The notes below the pieces were generated by a model. The model did not search any database. It was not told the DNA's origin and saw only the letters and a program-made list of their open reading frames with translations. Position numbers and translations under genes: made by a program. Shown in pieces: positions 1 through 10,417 of a stretch of 64,000 nucleotides of DNA. Source of the stretch: Ahrensia kielensis DSM 5890 (lineage in GTDB: Bacteria; Pseudomonadota; Alphaproteobacteria; Rhizobiales; Rhizobiaceae); the NCBI RefSeq assembly GCF_000374465.1, contig NZ_KB894530.1, positions 64,501 to 128,500 of the forward strand, given 5' to 3'. How positions within the stretch are numbered: the stretch's first letter is position 1; every line of letters begins with the position of its first letter.

Positions 1-3000
1 CATTGCATGGGTATTATTACCGAATGTGCGATGGCCGAAAATGTTGATCTGATCACTGTACGCGATGTGCCTGTTAACAATGGCATGCTTTCTAAAGCGC
101 CGGAAATTGCAGCCAGTGAGCCTTGGCACATTCAGGTTTTCTTTGCTTGTCCTGAGGGCTTGGACGAAGATGCATTTGAACGCCGTCTTTATGTCTTGCG
201 CAAAGTGATTTCGAACCGGATTTTCCAAGAAACGCAAGGCCGCGACAATGGCTTCTACATTGTTTCAATGTCGTGCCGCACAATTGTTTACAAAGGCATG
301 TTTCTGGCCGATCAGGTTGGGCCTTATTATACAGACTTAACCGATCCGCGTTTTGAAACAGCGGTCGCATTGGTGCACCAGCGCTTTTCAACAAATACAT
401 TTCCAAGCTGGAAGCTCGCACACCCTTATCGCATGGTTGCGCATAATGGTGAGATCAACACGTTGCGCGGTAACGTCAACTGGATGGCTGCACGTCAGGC
501 TTCTGTTTCCTCGCCGCTTTTTGGTGATGAGATCGCAAAGCTTTGGCCGATTTCTTATGAAGGCCAGTCTGATACTGCATGTTTCGACAATGCATTAGAA
601 TTTCTTGTTCAGGGTGGTTATTCACTAACCCACGCTGTCATGATGCTTATTCCAGAAGCATGGTCGAACAATGATTCAATGGATGAAGGCCGCAAAGCTT
701 TCTACGAATATCACGCTGCATTGATGGAGCCTTGGGATGGGCCAGCTGCGGTTGCCTTTACAGATGGCCGCCAAATCGGTGCGACGCTAGACCGTAATGG
801 TCTGCGACCAGCGCGTTATATCGTGACCAAAGATGATCTTGTTATCATGGCGTCTGAAGCCGGTGTCATTGAAGTTCCAGAAGAGCGTATCGTTACCAAA
901 TGGCGTTTGCAGCCTGGTAAAATGCTGCTCATTGATATGGAGCTTGGCAAAATTGTTTCTGATGCTGAAATCAAGCAGCAGATGGCCGATGCTAATCCGT
1001 ACCAAAAATGGTTGCAGGACACGCAGCTTATTTTGGAAGACTTAAAGCCGGTTGCTGCGCGTGAGCCTAACACCGATGCGTCTTTGCTCGATCGTCAGCA
1101 AGCCTTTGGCTATACGCAGGAAGATACAAAAATCCTGATGTCGCCGATGGCAACCACGGGTCAGGAAGCCATTGGTTCTATGGGAACCGACACGCCAATT
1201 TCTGCGATGAGCGACAAGTCAAAAATGCTCTACACGTATTTCAAGCAGAACTTTGCGCAGGTTACGAACCCGCCGATTGATCCAATCCGCGAAGAACTGG
1301 TGATGAGCCTTGTTTCATTCATCGGTCCGCGTCCTAATCTTTTGGATTTGCAAGGTGCGTCTTCTCACAAGCGCCTAGAGGTTCGCCAGCCGATCCTCAC
1401 CAATGGTGATTTGGAGAAAATTCGTTCAATCGGTCATACGGAAGATCTGTTTGACACCAAAACGATTGATTATACCTATCCGGCGGCAAACGGTGCCGAT
1501 GGCATGGAAGCTGCAATCGATCAATTGTGTGAACGCGCTGAAAAGGCGGTTCATAGCGGCTATAATATTATCGTTCTTTCAGACCGTAAAATCGCTGCGG
1601 ACCGCATTGCAATCCCTGCGCTTTTGGCAACGGCTGCCGTGCATCATCACCTTATCCGCAAAGGGCTTCGCACATCTGTTGGTCTTGTGATTGAGACAGG
1701 TGAACCGCGTGAGGTGCATCATTTCTGCTTGCTTGCTGGTTATGGCGCAGAAGCAATCAACCCATATCTGGCTTTCGACACTTTGCTTGATATGCATGAG
1801 AAGGGCGAGTTCCCGCCAGAGGTTGATGCGTATGAAGTTGTCACGCGCTATATAAAATCTATCGGCAAGGGTATTTTGAAAGTTATGTCCAAAATGGGCA
1901 TCTCGACTTATCAATCCTATTGCGGCGCGCAAATTTTTGATGCGGTTGGCCTTCGCCAATCATTTGTTGATCGCTTCTTCTTTGGCACAGCAACAACGAT
2001 TGAAGGTGTTGGTCTTGCTGAGATTGCAGAAGAGACTTTACGCCGCCATGAGCTCGCATTTTCAAATGACCCTGTCTTGCGCAATGCGCTGGATGTTGGC
2101 GGTGAATATGCTTTCCGTATGCGCGGTGAAAACCACACTTGGTCGCCGGATGCGGTTGCGAATTTGCAGCATGCTGTGCGTAAAGATTCCTATAGCACCT
2201 ATAAGGAATTTGCAGCTGAAGTGAACGCTAAGACCGAGCGTGCGAACACCATTCGCGGCCTGTTTGACATTAAGACGTCTGATAATCCTATTTCAATTGA
2301 TGAAGTAGAATCGGCAGCCGATATTGTTAAGCGCTTCTCAACTGGTGCGATGAGCTTTGGCTCAATCTCGCGTGAAGCCCACACAACACTTGCACGTGCG
2401 ATGAACGCCATTGGCGGTAAGTCAAACACGGGTGAGGGCGGCGAAGAGCCAGACCGTTTCATGCCGACACCGGATGGGAAAGCAAACCCTGAGCGCTCTG
2501 CGATCAAGCAGGTTGCATCGGGCCGTTTTGGTGTAACGACAGAATATCTTGTCAATGCGGACATGATTCAAATCAAGGTTGCACAGGGTGCAAAGCCAGG
2601 TGAAGGCGGCCAGTTGCCGGGTCACAAAGTTGACGCGACAATTGCTAAAACCCGCTATTCAACACCGGGCGTTGGTTTGATTTCACCGCCGCCGCACCAC
2701 GATATTTATTCAATCGAAGACTTGGCACAGCTGATCTATGATTTGAAAAATGTGAACCCTGCGGCTGATATTTCTGTCAAACTGGTATCAGAAGTTGGTG
2801 TTGGCACGGTTGCTGCTGGTGTTGCTAAAGCACGTGCCGACCACGTTACAATTTCCGGTTATGATGGCGGCACGGGCGCGTCACCGCTTACATCGCTTAA
2901 ACATGCTGGTTCTCCATGGGAAATGGGGCTTGCTGAAACACATCAGACACTTGTGATGAACGGACTTCGTTCGCGCATCGCACTTCAGGTTGATGGTGGT

Positions 3001-4311
3001 TTGAAAACAGGCCGCGACGTTATTATCGGCGCTCTTCTTGGGGCTGATGAATTTGGTTTCTCAACAGCGCCGCTTATCGCTGCTGGCTGTATCATGATGC
3101 GTAAATGTCATCTGAATACATGTCCGGTTGGTGTTGCAACGCAGGACCCTGAATTGCGCAAGCGCTTTAAAGGTGCACCAGAGCATGTGATCAATTACTT
3201 CTTCTATGTTGCTGAAGAAGTGCGTGAATGGCTGGCTGCAATGGGCTACCGCAAGCTTGATGACATTATTGGTCAAAGCGAAATGCTAAGCCAAGCGCAA
3301 TTGATTGAGCATTGGAAAGCCAAGGGTCTTGATTTCACAAAATTGTTCTTCAAGCCAGATGCTGAAAAATCAGAGACTTATTGGACGCAGCGCCAAAAGC
3401 ATCCGATTGACAAAATCCTTGATCGCAAGCTGATCGAGCAAGCAAAGCCTGCGCTTGAAAACAGGCAAGCTGTGCAAATCGAAACACCGATCCACAATGT
3501 TGACCGTTCTGCAGGGGCAATGTTGTCGGGTGCTGTTGCGAAAGCATTTGGTCATAAGGGGCTGCCTGACGACACAATTCATGTGACACTAACGGGTACA
3601 GCGGGACAGAGTTTTGCAGCATTCTTGATGAGTGGTGTGACGTTTGACCTTGTTGGCGATGGCAATGACTATGTGGGCAAAGGCCTATGTGGTGGCCGGA
3701 TTGTTGTGCGTCCGCCAGAAAATTCAAACATCGTTGCGAAAGATAGCATCATTGTGGGTAACACTGTTTTATACGGTGCGATCCAAGGTGAAGCCTATTT
3801 CCGCGGTGTGGCAGGCGAGCGCTTTGCTGTTCGTAACTCAGGCGCAGTGACTGTTGTTGAAGGCTGCGGCGACCATGGCTGTGAATATATGACAGGCGGT
3901 GTGGTTGTTGTTCTTGGCAATACGGGCCGTAACTTTGCGGCAGGTATGTCTGGCGGCGTTGCTTATGTGCTTGATGAAGATGGCACGTTTGAAAAACGCT
4001 GTAACATGGCGATGGTTGAACTTGAGCCAGTGCCGGAAGAAGATGATATTCTTGAGCAGCTTCATCACCATGGCGGCGACTTGGCGCATAAAGGCCGTGT
4101 TGATGTTACGGGCGACATGACACGCCACGATGAAGAGCGTCTTTTGCAGCTGATCACGAACCACAAAATGTACAGTGGCTCACTACATGCAGCGCAGATT
4201 CTGGATAATTGGGAAGAGTATCGTCCTAAGTTCCGCAAAGTGATGCCGGTAGAATATCGTCGTGCTTTGGAAGAAATGGAAGCAATGCGCGGCATGGTCG
4301 CGGCGGAGTAA
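1..4311 (+). CDS. gltB: glutamate synthase large subunit, 5' end outside window
   Basis: Large subunit of NADPH-dependent glutamate synthase; makes glutamate from glutamine and 2-oxoglutarate in the cytoplasm together with GltD. The reading frame is open from base 1, and an in-frame ATG at 7 is internal, because the N-terminal catalytic Cys of the amidotransferase domain is missing. Visible parts (numbered from that ATG) are the rest of the glutaminase domain (about 1-350, with HNGEINT), the central domain, the FMN/2-oxoglutarate domain (about 750-1120), the 3Fe-4S cysteines C1028, C1034 and C1039, and the C-terminal GXGXG beta-helix (about 1180-1400). The 1434 visible residues fit a family length of about 1550. 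The stop is 3 bases before the YbjQ-like gene, so all three genes are probably one transcript. Confidence 0.97.
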   Translation, partial: HCMGIITECAMAENVDLITVRDVPVNNGMLSKAPEIAASEPWHIQVFFACPEGLDEDAFERRLYVLRKVISNRIFQETQGRDNGFYIVSMSCRTIVYKGMFLADQVGPYYTDLTDPRFETAVALVHQRFSTNTFPSWKLAHPYRMVAHNGEINTLRGNVNWMAARQASVSSPLFGDEIAKLWPISYEGQSDTACFDNALEFLVQGGYSLTHAVMMLIPEAWSNNDSMDEGRKAFYEYHAALMEPWDGPAAVAFTDGRQIGATLDRNGLRPARYIVTKDDLVIMASEAGVIEVPEERIVTKWRLQPGKMLLIDMELGKIVSDAEIKQQMADANPYQKWLQDTQLILEDLKPVAAREPNTDASLLDRQQAFGYTQEDTKILMSPMATTGQEAIGSMGTDTPISAMSDKSKMLYTYFKQNFAQVTNPPIDPIREELVMSLVSFIGPRPNLLDLQGASSHKRLEVRQPILTNGDLEKIRSIGHTEDLFDTKTIDYTYPAANGADGMEAAIDQLCERAEKAVHSGYNIIVLSDRKIAADRIAIPALLATAAVHHHLIRKGLRTSVGLVIETGEPREVHHFCLLAGYGAEAINPYLAFDTLLDMHEKGEFPPEVDAYEVVTRYIKSIGKGILKVMSKMGISTYQSYCGAQIFDAVGLRQSFVDRFFFGTATTIEGVGLAEIAEETLRRHELAFSNDPVLRNALDVGGEYAFRMRGENHTWSPDAVANLQHAVRKDSYSTYKEFAAEVNAKTERANTIRGLFDIKTSDNPISIDEVESAADIVKRFSTGAMSFGSISREAHTTLARAMNAIGGKSNTGEGGEEPDRFMPTPDGKANPERSAIKQVASGRFGVTTEYLVNADMIQIKVAQGAKPGEGGQLPGHKVDATIAKTRYSTPGVGLISPPPHHDIYSIEDLAQLIYDLKNVNPAADISVKLVSEVGVGTVAAGVAKARADHVTISGYDGGTGASPLTSLKHAGSPWEMGLAETHQTLVMNGLRSRIALQVDGGLKTGRDVIIGALLGADEFGFSTAPLIAAGCIMMRKCHLNTCPVGVATQDPELRKRFKGAPEHVINYFFYVAEEVREWLAAMGYRKLDDIIGQSEMLSQAQLIEHWKAKGLDFTKLFFKPDAEKSETYWTQRQKHPIDKILDRKLIEQAKPALENRQAVQIETPIHNVDRSAGAMLSGAVAKAFGHKGLPDDTIHVTLTGTAGQSFAAFLMSGVTFDLVGDGNDYVGKGLCGGRIVVRPPENSNIVAKDSIIVGNTVLYGAIQGEAYFRGVAGERFAVRNSGAVTVVEGCGDHGCEYMTGGVVVVLGNTGRNFAAGMSGGVAYVLDEDGTFEKRCNMAMVELEPVPEEDDILEQLHHHGGDLAHKGRVDVTGDMTRHDEERLLQLITNHKMYSGSLHAAQILDNWEEYRPKFRKVMPVEYRRALEEMEAMRGMVAAE

Positions 4312-4314
4312 GTC

Positions 4315-4644
4315 ATGATTATATCAACGACAAACTCTATAGAAGGCGCGCGTATTACTGATTACAAAGGCGTTGTGACTGGGGAAGCAATTCTGGGCAC
4401 CAACATCTTCCGTGATTTTTTTGCTGGTATTCGCAATATCGTCGGGGGCCGATCTGGCGCCTATGAAAAGGCGCTACGTGAAGCGCGCGAAATCGCTATA
4501 TCCGAGATGCAAGCTGAAGCACACAATTTGGGTGCTAACGCGGTCATTGGTGTGGATATAGATTATGAGAATATAACAGCGGGTGATAGCGGTTCCATGT
4601 TGATGGTGTCCGCAACCGGTACAGCCGTTGTGCTGGCTAGCTAA
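4315..4644 (+). CDS. YbjQ/UPF0145 family small protein between gltB and gltD
   Basis: A 109-residue protein matching the YbjQ/UPF0145 (DUF74, 'heavy-metal-binding') fold. Visible hallmarks are an N-terminal strand reading [12 protein letters not shown], a following [17 protein letters not shown] segment, a helix rich in Glu/Ala (REIAISEM), and the [11 protein letters not shown] strand. The family forms small oligomeric rings; its biochemical role is not settled, so no function is assigned. The start codon lies 3 bases after the gltB stop and the stop is 11 bases before gltD, which makes co-transcription and coupled translation likely. Its place inside a two-subunit enzyme operon is unusual. 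It has no signal peptide or membrane segment and is probably cytoplasmic. Confidence 0.88.
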   Translation: MIISTTNSIEGARITDYKGVVTGEAILGTNIFRDFFAGIRNIVGGRSGAYEKALREAREIAISEMQAEAHNLGANAVIGVDIDYENITAGDSGSMLMVSATGTAVVLAS

Positions 4645-4655
4645 GGATTTATGAT

Positions 4656-6116
4656 ATGGGTAAAGTGACAGGCTTTTTGGAAATCGACCGTCAGACGGCC
4701 AAATATGCGCCGGCCTCGGACCGTATCCGCCACTTTAAAGAATTTACAATTCCGCTCAATGATAGCGAAGTTGTCAAACAAGCAACGCGCTGCATGGATT
4801 GCGGCGTGCCTTATTGTCATGGACCGACCGGCTGTCCAATTCACAACCAAATTCCCGATTGGAATGATCTGGTTTATAATAAAAACTGGAAAGAAGCTGT
4901 TCGCAATTTGCTTTCGACGAACAACTTCCCAGAATTTACGGGTCGTATTTGTCCAGCGCCATGTGAAGAAGCCTGTACGCTTAACCTTGAAAATGCGCCG
5001 GTAACAATCAAGACGATTGAACAAACGCTGGCTGACAAGTCAGAAGAATATGGTTTCTTCGAGCCGCAGATTGCGGAAGAAAAAACAGGCAAAAAAGTTG
5101 CGATTATTGGCTCCGGTCCTGCGGGTCTGGCAGCAGCTCAGCAGCTTTCGCGTGTTGGTCATGATGTTCATCTTTTTGAACGTGAAGCACGTATCGGCGG
5201 CTTGCTGCGATATGGTATTCCAGACTTCAAAATGGAAAAACACCATATTGATCGCCGCGCTAAACAGATGGAAGGCGAGGGCGTAACCTTCCACACCAAC
5301 GTGAATATTGGTGTCGATAAGACCATTGAAGAATTACAAGCCGAATTTGATGCAATCATTTATTGCGGTGGTTCTGAAGTGCCGCGTGAAGCGGGTATTC
5401 CGGGCGATGATTTGTTCGGTGTTCATCCGGCGATGAACTATCTTGTTCAGCAAAACAAACGCGTGGGCAAAGAAACGTCAATTGAAAGCGTTGCTTGGCG
5501 TTCAGAGCCTATTTTAGCATCCGGCAAACATGTTGTTGTTGTGGGCGGCGGTGATACTGCATCTGACTGCGTTGGCACGGCATTCCGTCAGGGTGCTGTG
5601 AAAGTAACGCAGCTTGATATTCGCCCGCAGCCACCGGAAAAAGAAGATAAGCTTACAGTTTGGCCTTATTGGGCAACAAAGATGCGTACATCTTCTTCGC
5701 AGGCCGAAGGCGCAACGCGTGAGTTTCAGGTGGCGACACTCGAATTCATCGGCGAAGAAGGTCAGCTAACGCATGTTAAGTGCTGCGAAGTTGATGAAAA
5801 GCGCGAGCCTGTTGCAGGTTCTGAGTTTTATATTCGTGCCGACCTCGCTTTCATCGCGATTGGCTTTGCTGGCCCGCTGGAAGATAGCGGCGTTGTGAGT
5901 GAACTTGGTGATGCCATTGAAATGAACACGGACCGCCGTGGTAACCGTTCTGTCAAAGCCAATGACAAAGATTATAAAACATCTGTCGATAAGGTTTTTG
6001 TTGCTGGGGATGTGCGCCGCGGCCAATCCTTGGTTGTTTGGGCTATTCGCGAAGGACGCCAAGCAGCGCGTGCTGTGGACGAATTCCTGATGGGATCATC
6101 CATCCTACCACGCTAA
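4656..6116 (+). CDS. gltD: glutamate synthase small subunit
   Basis: Small (beta) subunit of glutamate synthase. It oxidises NADPH on FAD and passes electrons through iron-sulfur clusters to the GltB subunit. The N-terminal third carries two cysteine groups typical of the family, [17 protein letters not shown] and [10 protein letters not shown], that ligate 4Fe-4S clusters. A first dinucleotide-binding loop, GSGPAG, lies near residue 152 (FAD), a second, [11 protein letters not shown], near 300 (NADPH), and a C-terminal [17 protein letters not shown] motif closes the FAD site. At 486 residues it has the usual family length. It is the last gene before a clear terminator, so gltB, the YbjQ-like gene and gltD form one unit. 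Confidence 0.97.
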   Translation: MGKVTGFLEIDRQTAKYAPASDRIRHFKEFTIPLNDSEVVKQATRCMDCGVPYCHGPTGCPIHNQIPDWNDLVYNKNWKEAVRNLLSTNNFPEFTGRICPAPCEEACTLNLENAPVTIKTIEQTLADKSEEYGFFEPQIAEEKTGKKVAIIGSGPAGLAAAQQLSRVGHDVHLFEREARIGGLLRYGIPDFKMEKHHIDRRAKQMEGEGVTFHTNVNIGVDKTIEELQAEFDAIIYCGGSEVPREAGIPGDDLFGVHPAMNYLVQQNKRVGKETSIESVAWRSEPILASGKHVVVVGGGDTASDCVGTAFRQGAVKVTQLDIRPQPPEKEDKLTVWPYWATKMRTSSSQAEGATREFQVATLEFIGEEGQLTHVKCCEVDEKREPVAGSEFYIRADLAFIAIGFAGPLEDSGVVSELGDAIEMNTDRRGNRSVKANDKDYKTSVDKVFVAGDVRRGQSLVVWAIREGRQAARAVDEFLMGSSILPR

Positions 6117-6132
6117 CAGCTTGGCTAAATTG

Positions 6133-6160
6133 AAGGGCAGCTTCGCGCTGCCCTTTATTT
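6133..6160 (+). terminator. Rho-independent terminator of the gltBD operon
   Basis: A 9-bp perfect stem (aagggcagc at 6133-6141 with gctgccctt at 6147-6155) closes a 5-base loop and is followed by ttattttg. It begins 17 bases after the gltD stop codon. Confidence 0.88.
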
Positions 6161-6264
6161 TGCGTTGCGTTTCAATTCAGCTAAATATTTCTTTTGTTTT
6201 TGCTTGACCCGTTCGATTCGCTACGGCAATTGAAGCCTTCAATCATTCCAGTGGAGTTTTCAAA

Positions 6265-6537
6265 ATGTCTGATGTTCAGGGTGTAGCAAGTGATCAGCTT
6301 CGTGCGTTTGTCGAGCGGATCGAACGTCTTGAAGAAGAAAAGAAAACGATCGCAGACGACATAAAAGAAATTTATGCGGAAGCTAAAGGCAATGGCTTTG
6401 ACGTCAAAGTTCTTCGCAAAGTTGTAGCGCTTCGTAAGCAAGACATGAATGAGCGTTTGGAGCATGAGGCGGTTCTTGACCTCTATCTACATGCGCTTGG
6501 TATGGCGCCAGCAGATACGACGCCTTCTGACGAATAA
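6265..6537 (+). CDS. gapR: GapR-family nucleoid-associated protein (DUF2312)
   Basis: A 90-residue DUF2312/UPF0335 protein. In Caulobacter the family member GapR is an essential DNA-binding protein that senses overtwisted DNA and supports replication and chromosome organisation. Visible family features are an N-terminal coiled coil ([17 protein letters not shown]), the signature [20 protein letters not shown], a basic RKQDMNER segment, and a C-terminal helix LDLYLHALG. These are exactly the conserved blocks of the family, so the assignment is strong; the cellular role is transferred from Caulobacter. The gene stands alone between two terminators, so it has its own promoter in 6161-6264. That interval includes a GANTC (CcrM methylation type) site near 6214. 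Confidence 0.93.
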   Translation: MSDVQGVASDQLRAFVERIERLEEEKKTIADDIKEIYAEAKGNGFDVKVLRKVVALRKQDMNERLEHEAVLDLYLHALGMAPADTTPSDE

Positions 6538-6552
6538 GGTTTTTACCCGAAC

Positions 6553-6585
6553 CAAAAAAAGGCTGCCAATTGGCAGCCTTTTTTA
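6553..6585. terminator. bidirectional terminator between gapR and the DUF882 gene
   Basis: A perfect palindrome (ggctgccaattggcagcc, 6561-6578) is preceded by an A tract and followed by a T tract. It therefore works as a terminator for gapR on the plus strand and for the convergent DUF882 gene on the minus strand. Confidence 0.92.
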
Positions 6586-6600
6586 TTGCTTAGATTTTAA

Positions 6601-8511
6601 TTAGTTCGGTACGCGAATTTGAAGCGGTTCACCGCGTCCTTCACCGCCATTACCTTCGAACTTTGCAACAGCAAGAAATGTTACTGCATTGCCGCTGAAC
6701 GAATTTGTATTCGGCGGCGGGTCTTTAGAGAAGCCAGATGTGTAAACCACATTTGGCACAGCGCGGGTTGCATTTTGAATGAAATCAGGGCGTTCGCTTG
6801 CGCGTCCTTCTTGCGTTATCGATGCGCTTGCTGTGGTCCATGATCCAAAGCGTGACTTATCAATCTCTTCAACGGGAATAATCTTTGCCGCTGGTGCAGC
6901 CGTGCTAGCAATGTCTTTTGCTGTCGGGCGTGAACCTTTGGCTGTTGAAGATGTTTGATCGGAAACATTAAGCGATGCCACTAATGTTTCGACAGGTTTA
7001 GTTGCAACAGGCTCAGCTGCGGGTTTCGTTGGAGCAGGGCTTGCTGCTACAGGCGTTTGAGGCACGGTCGCTGTCGGGATTGTGATGCCTCTGTCTGGCG
7101 GTGCATAAGCTGCAATCGTTTCAGTAGGGCTCGTCTCATTGCTTGTCGCGCGCTCTAATGGTTTTGGCGTTGGCAAGCTGGCAAGTTCAACTGTTTCACG
7201 CACTGCACGCTGCGGCGCTGGTGTCGGGATCGGAATTGCATAAGCAAGCTCTGTTTGTTCTTGCTCTGGCGTTGCTTCTACATTGCTGTTGATTGCAGCA
7301 GCAATTGCAACATTGCCATCAGGTGCTTGTGGCTGGGCCTGCGGCGCTTGGTTTGCACGCGCTAAAGCGTTTTCTAAATCTTGCGCGGATTGCCTATCAA
7401 CAGGCGGCTCGGCACGCGCGATCAAAACGGTAGGACGGCTTGATGGAACGGGAATTTGATATGTTGGTAGTTCCGGCGCGCTGGCAATTTCAACTTGTGG
7501 AACAGGAGTTGGCGCAGGTGCTGGAATAGGTGCAGCAACCGGCGCAGAAATTGCGACAGGTACAGCGCTCTCAGTTGCCCGGTTTCTAGGGGCAGAAGAC
7601 GGGACTGGCAAAGAACGGGTTGGCAATGACGCAAGAAGCGTTCCTGGCGTGTCTGCTGGTCTTGGCGTTGCTTTTGCACGAGCCGGAGCTTGTGGCGCGG
7701 CGACTGTTGTTTCTTCATTGTCTTCTTCTTCGTCACGTCCACCGAAGAGAGCAGTCAAAAGATTGCCACCACTACGCTTTTTATCTTCAATAACAGGTCC
7801 GCCGCCATTGCGTTTACCTGCTTTGTAATCAGCAAGGGCTTTGTTGTATCCAGGCAAAGGTTTGCCATCGGGTGGTAAATGCAAAGTACCACCGCGCGGG
7901 AAGAGCCTTGTTAATTCGCTGCGGCTCATGCGCGGCCAAGCACGCACATTGCCTGTATCTAAATGAACGAATGGCACGCCTGAACGCGGGTAATAGCCAA
8001 CGCCGCCGCCGCCGAGTTTAAAGCCAATTTCACGTAGTTTTTTTACTGGTACGCCGGGGATATAAAAATCCATCGCTTTGCCAAGCATGTGCTGGCTTTT
8101 GGTCGCTTGTCCGCCGCGCGTTTTACGCAACATCGCGTTGGTTGCAGGTGAACGGTAGGCTGAAACAACGTGAATATATTCACGCGAACCGGATGCACGA
8201 TATGCTTCCCAGACGAGATCTAAAAGCGCAGGATCCATTTTGGTTGGTTCATTACGGCGCCAATCACGCAGAAAGCGATTGATTTTTGTCAGGCCGCTAG
8301 AAACATATCGTCCGTTCTTTTTGAAAACGATGTTTTCTTTTTCTTTTGTATGGATGTAATAAAGCTTGAGCGAGCGGGTTTCAGCCGATGCTTCGACCGC
8401 AAAACTGACGCTTGCGAGAACCGAAATGGTGAACACGGCAATAAATCTGGCTAGAAAGCTTCTGCCAGAATTACACGATATTTGGTTTTTAAATTTATTA
8501 TCAAAAATCAA
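6601..8511 (-). CDS. secreted DUF882/M15-type peptidase with long Pro/Ala-rich tail
   Basis: A 636-residue exported protein. A signal peptide covers about residues 18-43 (hydrophobic run, then VEASAET). Residues about 45-195 are a DUF882/YcbK (Peptidase_M15_2) domain, with metal-site residues H141, D148 (HMLGKAMD) and H183 (PFVHLD) and the SAYRSP motif, so a zinc murein hydrolase in the periplasm is likely. Everything after about residue 215 is low-complexity sequence rich in Pro, Ala, Val and Thr, with many short 'PVP/APAP/PTP' runs, probably a flexible wall-spanning region. The last 80 residues are more ordered and contain a PNVVYTSGFS segment. Related rhizobial proteins have this layout. 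It converges on gapR and stands alone. Confidence 0.85.
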   Translation of the reverse strand: MIFDNKFKNQISCNSGRSFLARFIAVFTISVLASVSFAVEASAETRSLKLYYIHTKEKENIVFKKNGRYVSSGLTKINRFLRDWRRNEPTKMDPALLDLVWEAYRASGSREYIHVVSAYRSPATNAMLRKTRGGQATKSQHMLGKAMDFYIPGVPVKKLREIGFKLGGGGVGYYPRSGVPFVHLDTGNVRAWPRMSRSELTRLFPRGGTLHLPPDGKPLPGYNKALADYKAGKRNGGGPVIEDKKRSGGNLLTALFGGRDEEEDNEETTVAAPQAPARAKATPRPADTPGTLLASLPTRSLPVPSSAPRNRATESAVPVAISAPVAAPIPAPAPTPVPQVEIASAPELPTYQIPVPSSRPTVLIARAEPPVDRQSAQDLENALARANQAPQAQPQAPDGNVAIAAAINSNVEATPEQEQTELAYAIPIPTPAPQRAVRETVELASLPTPKPLERATSNETSPTETIAAYAPPDRGITIPTATVPQTPVAASPAPTKPAAEPVATKPVETLVASLNVSDQTSSTAKGSRPTAKDIASTAAPAAKIIPVEEIDKSRFGSWTTASASITQEGRASERPDFIQNATRAVPNVVYTSGFSKDPPPNTNSFSGNAVTFLAVAKFEGNGGEGRGEPLQIRVPN

Positions 8512-8762
8512 GGCACGCTGCTCTTAGTTGTTATAAACCAGAACTGAATACATCATTATGGTTAACCGGCTCTTAGCGTTGTGCCATTGTGAGTTTTCAA
8601 TTGCAAACGCCTTAACTTACATAGAGAGCCTGTGGCCAAAGTCCACCATCAACAGTCCATTTCAATCAATGTAATCAACGCAAAATGCGGTGGAACAATG
8701 ACGAAAAGGGCTATTGGGGGCCGTATTCGGTTTATGGTTAGCAGATGCTTAACGTTGGATAG

Positions 8763-10292
8763 CTATTCGACCAGTGTTTCTGGTTCGATCCCAAATTCCT
8801 TGAGTTTGCGATAAAGTGTCGAGCGACCAATGCCCAAACGCCGTGCAACTTCACTCATTTGCCCGTTATAATGGGTGATTGCATGTTTTATGGCGAGTCT
8901 CTCAATCTCTACAAGAGGGCGTATATGGCCATCATTTTCGAGCATTAAATTGTCTATGCTTGAAAGCTCAGTATCAAAATCTGATGGCGCTATATCAACA
9001 TCGCTTCGCCCGACTGGATAGTTGGGTGCAAGTTCGGGCGCATTCACGGCCTGAATTTGGCTGTGCTGCTGTGTTGCTGCCGGTAAATCGACTTGCGCTG
9101 CGATATGTTGAAAGTCTTGCAGGTCGAGCGTGAGACGATCACATAATACCATTGCACGGAAAATCGTGTTTTCTAGTTGGCGTATGTTGCCCGGCCAATC
9201 ATAGCGCTCAAGCAAGTGGATGGCTGCATCAGAAATGGCCTGTGCTGCGAAGCCTTGCTGACTGGCATTATGGCGCGCGATAAAATGCTCGGCCAAGCCT
9301 CTAATGTCGCCGCGGCGGTTGCGCAGCGGTGGCACCAAGATTGGAAATACATTGAGGCGGTAATAAAGATCTTCGCGGAAACGGTTTTCGCGCACTGCTG
9401 CAATAAGATCGCGGTTGGTCGCAGAAATAAGCCTGATATTGACTTTGCGGCTGGTGCTTGAGCCAACCGGTTCGACTTCGCCTTCTTGAATGGCGCGCAG
9501 TATTTTAACTTGCGTGCTAAGTGGCAATTCACCGATTTCATCAAGAAACAACGTGCCGCCATTGGCTTCGACAAATTTGCCCGTGTGTTTTTCTGTTGCG
9601 CCGGTAAAGGCTCCCTTTTCATGGCCGAACAAAATGCTCTCGACCAAATTTTCTGGGATTGCGCCACAGTTAACAATGACCAGTGGTTTGTTTGCTCTGT
9701 CACTGCTGGCTTGAATGGATTTTGCGATTAATTCTTTTCCGGTGCCGGATTCGCCTTCAATCAGGACAGGGATATCGCTGTTTGCAGCACGTTTCACCAG
9801 CTCCGCGACACGGTTCATGGTGTCTGTCGACGCAATCATTTTTTGCGTATTGGCACGGTTGAATGTTGCTTCGATGTGCTGCTTCTTTGGTGTGCTTTTA
9901 ACAGCTTCAATTTTAAGGGCGTCGCACAGTGAGGATTTCAGCCGATCAGGCGATACGGGTTTAATAACGAAATCAAACGCGCCTGCACGCATTGCTTTGA
10001 CCGCTGTTTCCATGCCGCCTTGTGCCGTTTGAACGATCGTTGGCTTGTTGATCCCGTGCTCGCGCATGAACTTTAGAACGCCGTGACCATCAATGCCTGG
10101 CATCATCAAATCCAAAACCATTGCGTCGATATCACAGGAGTGATTGCCGGAAAGCGCATCAATTGCTGCTTCGCCATTTTCGCAGCACCAAGTCTTATAG
10201 CCCATATTTTCAATTGCCGCTTGCAAGATGCGGCGTTGCACCGGATCATCGTCGACAATTAAAATCGTAGATTTGTTGACTTGCGCTGACAA
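8763..10292 (-). CDS. sigma-54-dependent response regulator (NtrC type)
   Basis: A 509-residue activator with three domains in order. The receiver domain (about 8-125) has phospho-acceptor D61 in VLDLMMPG and conserved K111. The AAA+ sigma-54 interaction domain (about 155-390) has Walker A GESGTGKE (180-187) and the RpoN-contacting loop GAFTGA (227-232). The C-terminal Fis-type helix-turn-helix includes MSEVARRLGIGRSTLYRKL. It should activate promoters read by RpoN polymerase after phosphorylation by a histidine kinase. No kinase gene lies nearby, so its signal and targets cannot be told from this window. It is transcribed divergently from the oligoendopeptidase gene at 10418. Confidence 0.95.
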   Translation of the reverse strand: MSAQVNKSTILIVDDDPVQRRILQAAIENMGYKTWCCENGEAAIDALSGNHSCDIDAMVLDLMMPGIDGHGVLKFMREHGINKPTIVQTAQGGMETAVKAMRAGAFDFVIKPVSPDRLKSSLCDALKIEAVKSTPKKQHIEATFNRANTQKMIASTDTMNRVAELVKRAANSDIPVLIEGESGTGKELIAKSIQASSDRANKPLVIVNCGAIPENLVESILFGHEKGAFTGATEKHTGKFVEANGGTLFLDEIGELPLSTQVKILRAIQEGEVEPVGSSTSRKVNIRLISATNRDLIAAVRENRFREDLYYRLNVFPILVPPLRNRRGDIRGLAEHFIARHNASQQGFAAQAISDAAIHLLERYDWPGNIRQLENTIFRAMVLCDRLTLDLQDFQHIAAQVDLPAATQQHSQIQAVNAPELAPNYPVGRSDVDIAPSDFDTELSSIDNLMLENDGHIRPLVEIERLAIKHAITHYNGQMSEVARRLGIGRSTLYRKLKEFGIEPETLVE

Positions 10293-10417
10293 ATTCTGTC
10301 CTTAAGCTTAATAACGAAGTTGAATTTCAAGTTCAGCAACAAACTGGCACAAACGGCTAAATACGGCCCTAACTTAAACGGTAAAATTGCAGCTATCTGT
10401 CTGCTAAAGTCCGCAAA

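Noticed and set aside
8632-8814. 60-residue open frame between the DUF882 and response regulator genes
   Set aside because: Overlaps the end of the regulator gene on the other strand and has no ribosome-binding site or known family.
9173-9703. 176-residue open frame on the minus strand
   Set aside because: Same strand as the response regulator gene but in another frame, overlapping its AAA+ region; the real frame has all catalytic motifs.
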